7,259 nt of DNA from Chloroflexota bacterium (GTDB lineage Bacteria; Chloroflexota; Anaerolineae; Aggregatilineales; UBA3940). The stretch covers positions 1-7,259 of the forward strand of contig JAHEME010000135.1 in assembly GCA_024643825.1 (NCBI GenBank). The letters run 5' to 3'. A program made the translations under genes and the position numbers. A model generated the notes under the pieces. The model did no database searches. It saw nothing but the letters and a program-made list of their open reading frames with translations, and was not told where the DNA came from. Shown here piece after piece: positions 4,972-7,259 of this stretch; position 1 is the first letter of the stretch, and the number at the start of each line of letters is the position of its first letter.

Positions 4972-6546
4972 ATGCGCCTCTCCCAACATTTTGGCCGCAC
5001 TCTGCGCGAGGCTCCTGCCGATGTGCCTATAGCCGGGGCTGCGTGGCTGATGCGCGCGGGAATGATCCGTGCAAGCACACCGGGTGTGTGGAGCTATCTG
5101 CCGCTGGGAGAGATGGCTATCAACCGCCTGGAAACGCTGCTCTCTGAGGAGCTAGAGAGCTTTGCCGCAGAAGAGGTTGATCTCCATGAGGAAGCATCGC
5201 TTGATGGACTGGTGGATCGGGAAGTCGAAAGCTACAAAGACCTCCCACGCACGTTGTTCCAGACTCGCCGGGAGGGGATATCTGACAACAATGGGTTGAT
5301 TGCTCTACGCGAGCAACGGGTTCACCAATCGTTGAGTCTGCAAATGGGCAACGATCACTGCCGGGATGCGGTTCAACAACTGCATCATCTGCATCTGGCG
5401 TTCTTCGCACAATGCGGACTGCCCGTTCTGATTGTGAATGCGGAAACTGGGGCAACCACGTTTGCGCTGCCCCATCCGCAGGGGCACGAGCAGATCGCCC
5501 ACTGTCCCGAATGCGGGATTCTCTCGATGCTGAACACTGCTGCCTTTGACCGGGGTCAGCCTGCCTCCGAGCCAGCACGTCCGCTGGAGAAAGTCGCCAC
5601 ACCGGACTGCAAGACGATTGCCGATCTATGCGCGTTTTTAGGCGTGGAGGCGCAACAGACGCTCAAGGCGGTGTTTGTGACGCTTGATGCAGGGGAAGCA
5701 ACCGAGCAAACCGCCCTTGTGATGCTGCGCGGCGATCTGGATGTGAGCGATGAGAAGGTCAAGGCAATCACCGGGGCAGGCACAATGCAACCTGCCACTG
5801 AAGCGGAGATCAGGGAACGAATCGGAGCAACACCCGGCTATGCCAGCCCGATTGGAATTCGCGAGGATGCGCTGGTGATCGTGGATGAGTCGATTCACGG
5901 GATGGCAAATTTTGTTACCGGAGCGAATGAGGCGGACGTGCATTATAGGAATGCTAACTATCCGCGCGACTTCGCGGCGGGGATGGTGGTAGACATCGCA
6001 CTGGCGTACCCCGGCGCAGGTTGCCTGCGCTGTGATGGTGTGCTCATGGTGGAACCTGCGGCGATTCTCGGCAGGACTACGATGAAAACCTTGAAAGCGA
6101 CCTATCTGGATGCCAGCGGAACCGAGCAACCCGTCATCGTAGGAAGCACGCAGATCGCACTGGATCAGGTGGTGTGCGCGATTGCTGATCTCCATCATGA
6201 TGAGCACGGCATTGTATGGCCGGAGCCTGTCGCGCCGTACCCGGTGCACATTGTCTGTATTGCCAAGAGTAATGAGGCCGTTCGCGCTGCAGATGGGTTA
6301 TACGAGGAGCTTCGAGGGGCAGGATTCCTTGTGCTGTATGATGATCGAAATCTAAGCCCCGGCGTGATGTTTGCCGATGCGGACCTGATTGGCATTCCTC
6401 TGCGGATCACGATCAGCCCCCGCAGTCTGGAAAACGGGGGCTATGAGATCAAATGGCGGCAGCAGGATGAACGGACTATTCTTCCGGTGGCTGACGCTTT
6501 TTCCGTGATCGGCGTTTGGCTGGCGAGGGGGCTTCCTCCGGGATAA
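4972..6546 (+). CDS. Prolyl-tRNA synthetase paralogue with degenerate catalytic core and intact editing domain
   Basis: A 524-residue homologue of bacterial ProRS (E. coli enzyme 572). The N-terminus is typical (MRLSQHFGRTLREAP, RAGMIR, LPLG near 43-46), so the motif 1 dimer interface is present. Then about 38 family residues are missing: the stretch up to LGPT of LGPTHEE is gone and EEVDL runs straight into HEEASLDGL (72-80). Motif 2 (normally FRDE..RPRFG..R.REF.MKDAYSF) is reduced to about 97-123 with little but a Gly and an RE kept. Motif 3 (GCYGIGVTR) reads GSTQIALDQ (391-399), losing its arginine. Aminoacylation is therefore unlikely. The INS editing domain (about 213-348) keeps Lys232, RGD (253-255), the GxxxP loop (289-293), Asp305 and His324, the last two 19 residues apart as in E. 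coli (Asp350, His369). CxxC pairs (178/181, 351/354) flank it, a likely zinc site. The anticodon-binding domain (about 423-515) is well kept (VLYDDR, PGVMFADADLIGIP). Probably a trans-editing factor for mischarged tRNA(Pro). Calling it simply proS would mislead. Confidence 0.85.
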   Translation: MRLSQHFGRTLREAPADVPIAGAAWLMRAGMIRASTPGVWSYLPLGEMAINRLETLLSEELESFAAEEVDLHEEASLDGLVDREVESYKDLPRTLFQTRREGISDNNGLIALREQRVHQSLSLQMGNDHCRDAVQQLHHLHLAFFAQCGLPVLIVNAETGATTFALPHPQGHEQIAHCPECGILSMLNTAAFDRGQPASEPARPLEKVATPDCKTIADLCAFLGVEAQQTLKAVFVTLDAGEATEQTALVMLRGDLDVSDEKVKAITGAGTMQPATEAEIRERIGATPGYASPIGIREDALVIVDESIHGMANFVTGANEADVHYRNANYPRDFAAGMVVDIALAYPGAGCLRCDGVLMVEPAAILGRTTMKTLKATYLDASGTEQPVIVGSTQIALDQVVCAIADLHHDEHGIVWPEPVAPYPVHIVCIAKSNEAVRAADGLYEELRGAGFLVLYDDRNLSPGVMFADADLIGIPLRITISPRSLENGGYEIKWRQQDERTILPVADAFSVIGVWLARGLPPG

Positions 6547-7259
6547 TGGTCTCCTCCTGCGAGGAGATAGTCTCCTCTTCCGAGGGGATAGTCTCCTCTT
6601 CCGAGGGGATAGTCTCCTCTTCCAGCAGTTCCGGTCTCTCATGCTCGCGCGTGGGTGCGCTTCCATATTTGCTTGCACTCTCCGCCGCGTTCCTATGCCC
6701 TATGAAGTAGTACCAGCCCCCTCCACCCAGCACCAGCACGCCCACCGCCATCAACAGATAGGGAAGAATTGCTGCGAAACCCTGAGGTCTGAAATCAGCG
6801 GTGGTGGGCAGGGTGGGTTCTTGCGGCCCTGCCTCCTCCGTAGCAGGTGGAGCGACTTCCACGACCTGCGAGGGAACGGCGGCTACTTCGGCAGACGTAT
6901 CAGTAATCTGAGTGGTAGGCTGCGCTTGTGGTACGGCTGTGTCTGTGGGCAGCGGAGTCTCAGTAGGAACTTCGGTGGGGGTTTCGGTCGGTTGGGCCTG
7001 CGCTGTTTGTGTCAGCGCGGCATTCGGATCGGGTGTTGGCGGCTCTCCCCCCGCCTCAACTGTCACGCTGGGAGGCTGCTCGTCCACCGCGTTAGGGATG
7101 CCATCTTCCACGAGGAGCCAGGGCGATCCGCCGATCAGACAGCCGACCGCCGGATCGTTGCAGTCTGCCCCCGCAACGGCGACGCGATAGACACCTCCCT
7201 GCGGCTGCACGGCCCATTGATTCCCGTGAATATCGAGAAGCACCGCCTGCGTGGTACGG
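6476..7259 (-). CDS. Surface protein with Pro/Thr stalk, one membrane segment and acidic repeat tail, 5' end outside window (partial)
   Basis: The minus-strand frame is open to the right edge. The GTG at 7243 is probably an internal Val, since the frame continues upstream (RTTQAVLLDIHGNQW), so the N-terminus and presumably the signal peptide lie outside. About 260 residues are visible. Counting from that Val as 1, residues about 1-55 end an unrecognised domain (GGVYRVAVAGADC, then CLIGGSPWLLVEDG) with two Cys (28, 35) that could pair. Residues about 56-150 are a Pro/Thr/Glu stalk (QPTETPTEVPTETPLPT). A membrane helix spans about 155-181 (FAAILPYLLMAVGVLVLGG). The inside tail holds an acidic heptad repeat (EEETIPS, about 208-235) and a basic cluster (KRRSRKKR) before the stop. 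The topology is N-out, C-in. The last 71 nt overlap the 3' end of the ProRS-like gene on the other strand. The function is unknown; a cell-surface anchor or binding protein is likely. Confidence 0.75.
   Translation of the reverse strand, partial: RTTQAVLLDIHGNQWAVQPQGGVYRVAVAGADCNDPAVGCLIGGSPWLLVEDGIPNAVDEQPPSVTVEAGGEPPTPDPNAALTQTAQAQPTETPTEVPTETPLPTDTAVPQAQPTTQITDTSAEVAAVPSQVVEVAPPATEEAGPQEPTLPTTADFRPQGFAAILPYLLMAVGVLVLGGGGWYYFIGHRNAAESASKYGSAPTREHERPELLEEETIPSEEETIPSEEETISSQEETIIPEEAPSPAKRRSRKKRQPPEE
6545..6623. repeat. Tandem 21-bp repeats, about four copies
   Basis: The unit GATAGTCTCCTCTTCCGAGGG occurs at 6566-6586 and 6587-6607, with a third copy cut at 6623 and a diverged copy at 6545-6565. 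It is exactly seven codons long and encodes EEETIPS on the minus strand, so copy-number changes keep the frame. Neighbouring units make small inverted repeats: GAGGAGA (6561-6567) pairs perfectly with TCTCCTC (6571-6577). The other junctions, GAGGGGA/TCTCCTC, pair fully only in plus-strand RNA, through a G-U pair. The array starts at the ProRS-like stop codon. Confidence 0.75.

Noticed and set aside
5638..6249. Minus-strand frame of 203 codons
   Set aside because: Antisense of the conserved editing domain; the composition is typical of a shadow frame.
4972..6546. Ordinary housekeeping proS
   Set aside because: About 48 residues shorter than E. coli ProRS, with motif 2 and motif 3 residues absent; the name would be right for the fold only.
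4972..6546. Decaying pseudogene of proS
   Set aside because: The frame is intact over 1575 nt, the ribosome binding site is strong, and the editing and anticodon-binding domains are well conserved, which suggests selection.
6545..6623. CRISPR array
   Set aside because: Repeats are directly adjacent, 21 bp long, without spacers, and translate as a peptide repeat in a coding frame.
7241..7243. GTG at 7243 as the start of the right-hand minus gene
   Set aside because: The frame stays open to the window edge and the protein would lack the signal peptide its topology needs; it is more likely an internal Val.

Overview
The window looks like chromosomal DNA of a Chloroflexota bacterium, most likely an Anaerolineae-type lineage. 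The reasons are moderately high GC, envelope proteins with long Pro/Thr stalks, a LysM protein ending in an Ig-like module I associate with that phylum, and a very large 7TM-GAF-coiled-coil histidine-kinase-like protein. The taxonomy is inferred from protein style, not from a marker gene. I see no rRNA, tRNA, CRISPR array, insertion sequence or phage gene.

Layout. At the left edge (1-395, minus) lies the 5' part of a lipoprotein gene that runs off the window. It has a good ribosome binding site and a lipobox. A divergent spacer (396-608) holds an extended -10 promoter (568-576) framed by a perfect 9-bp inverted repeat (547-555 / 576-584). From there a plus-strand gene set is read. First is a 1133-residue membrane sensor with a histidine-kinase-like C-terminus (609-4010, TTG start). 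It overlaps by 4 nt a membrane-anchored LysM protein (4007-4885). After an 86-nt spacer containing a stem-loop comes a prolyl-tRNA-synthetase homologue (4972-6546). Its last 71 nt overlap, tail to tail, a minus-strand gene (6476-7259, 5' end outside the window) for a surface protein with a Pro/Thr stalk, one membrane segment and a short acidic repeat tail.

Two proteins are 'pseudo' versions of familiar enzymes. The kinase-like protein has Gln899 where the phospho-accepting His of the H-box (xHELRTP) should be, and a degraded G2 loop. The ProRS homologue has lost what is needed for aminoacylation: a stretch of about 38 residues before the HEE segment, the motif 2 signature and the motif 3 arginine. 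It keeps the full set of recognisable residues of the INS editing domain (Lys232, GxxxP 289-293, Asp305, His324), two CxxC pairs and a well-conserved anticodon-binding domain. The most economical reading is a full-length ProRS paralogue turned into a trans-editing (Ala-tRNA(Pro) deacylase) or tRNA-binding factor. This is the most interesting element here.

How the genes may work together: the sensor and the LysM protein are translationally coupled and probably form one envelope-sensing unit. The ProRS-like gene follows on the same strand without a visible terminator between, so it may share the transcript. A functional link between it and the envelope genes is not shown by the sequence.
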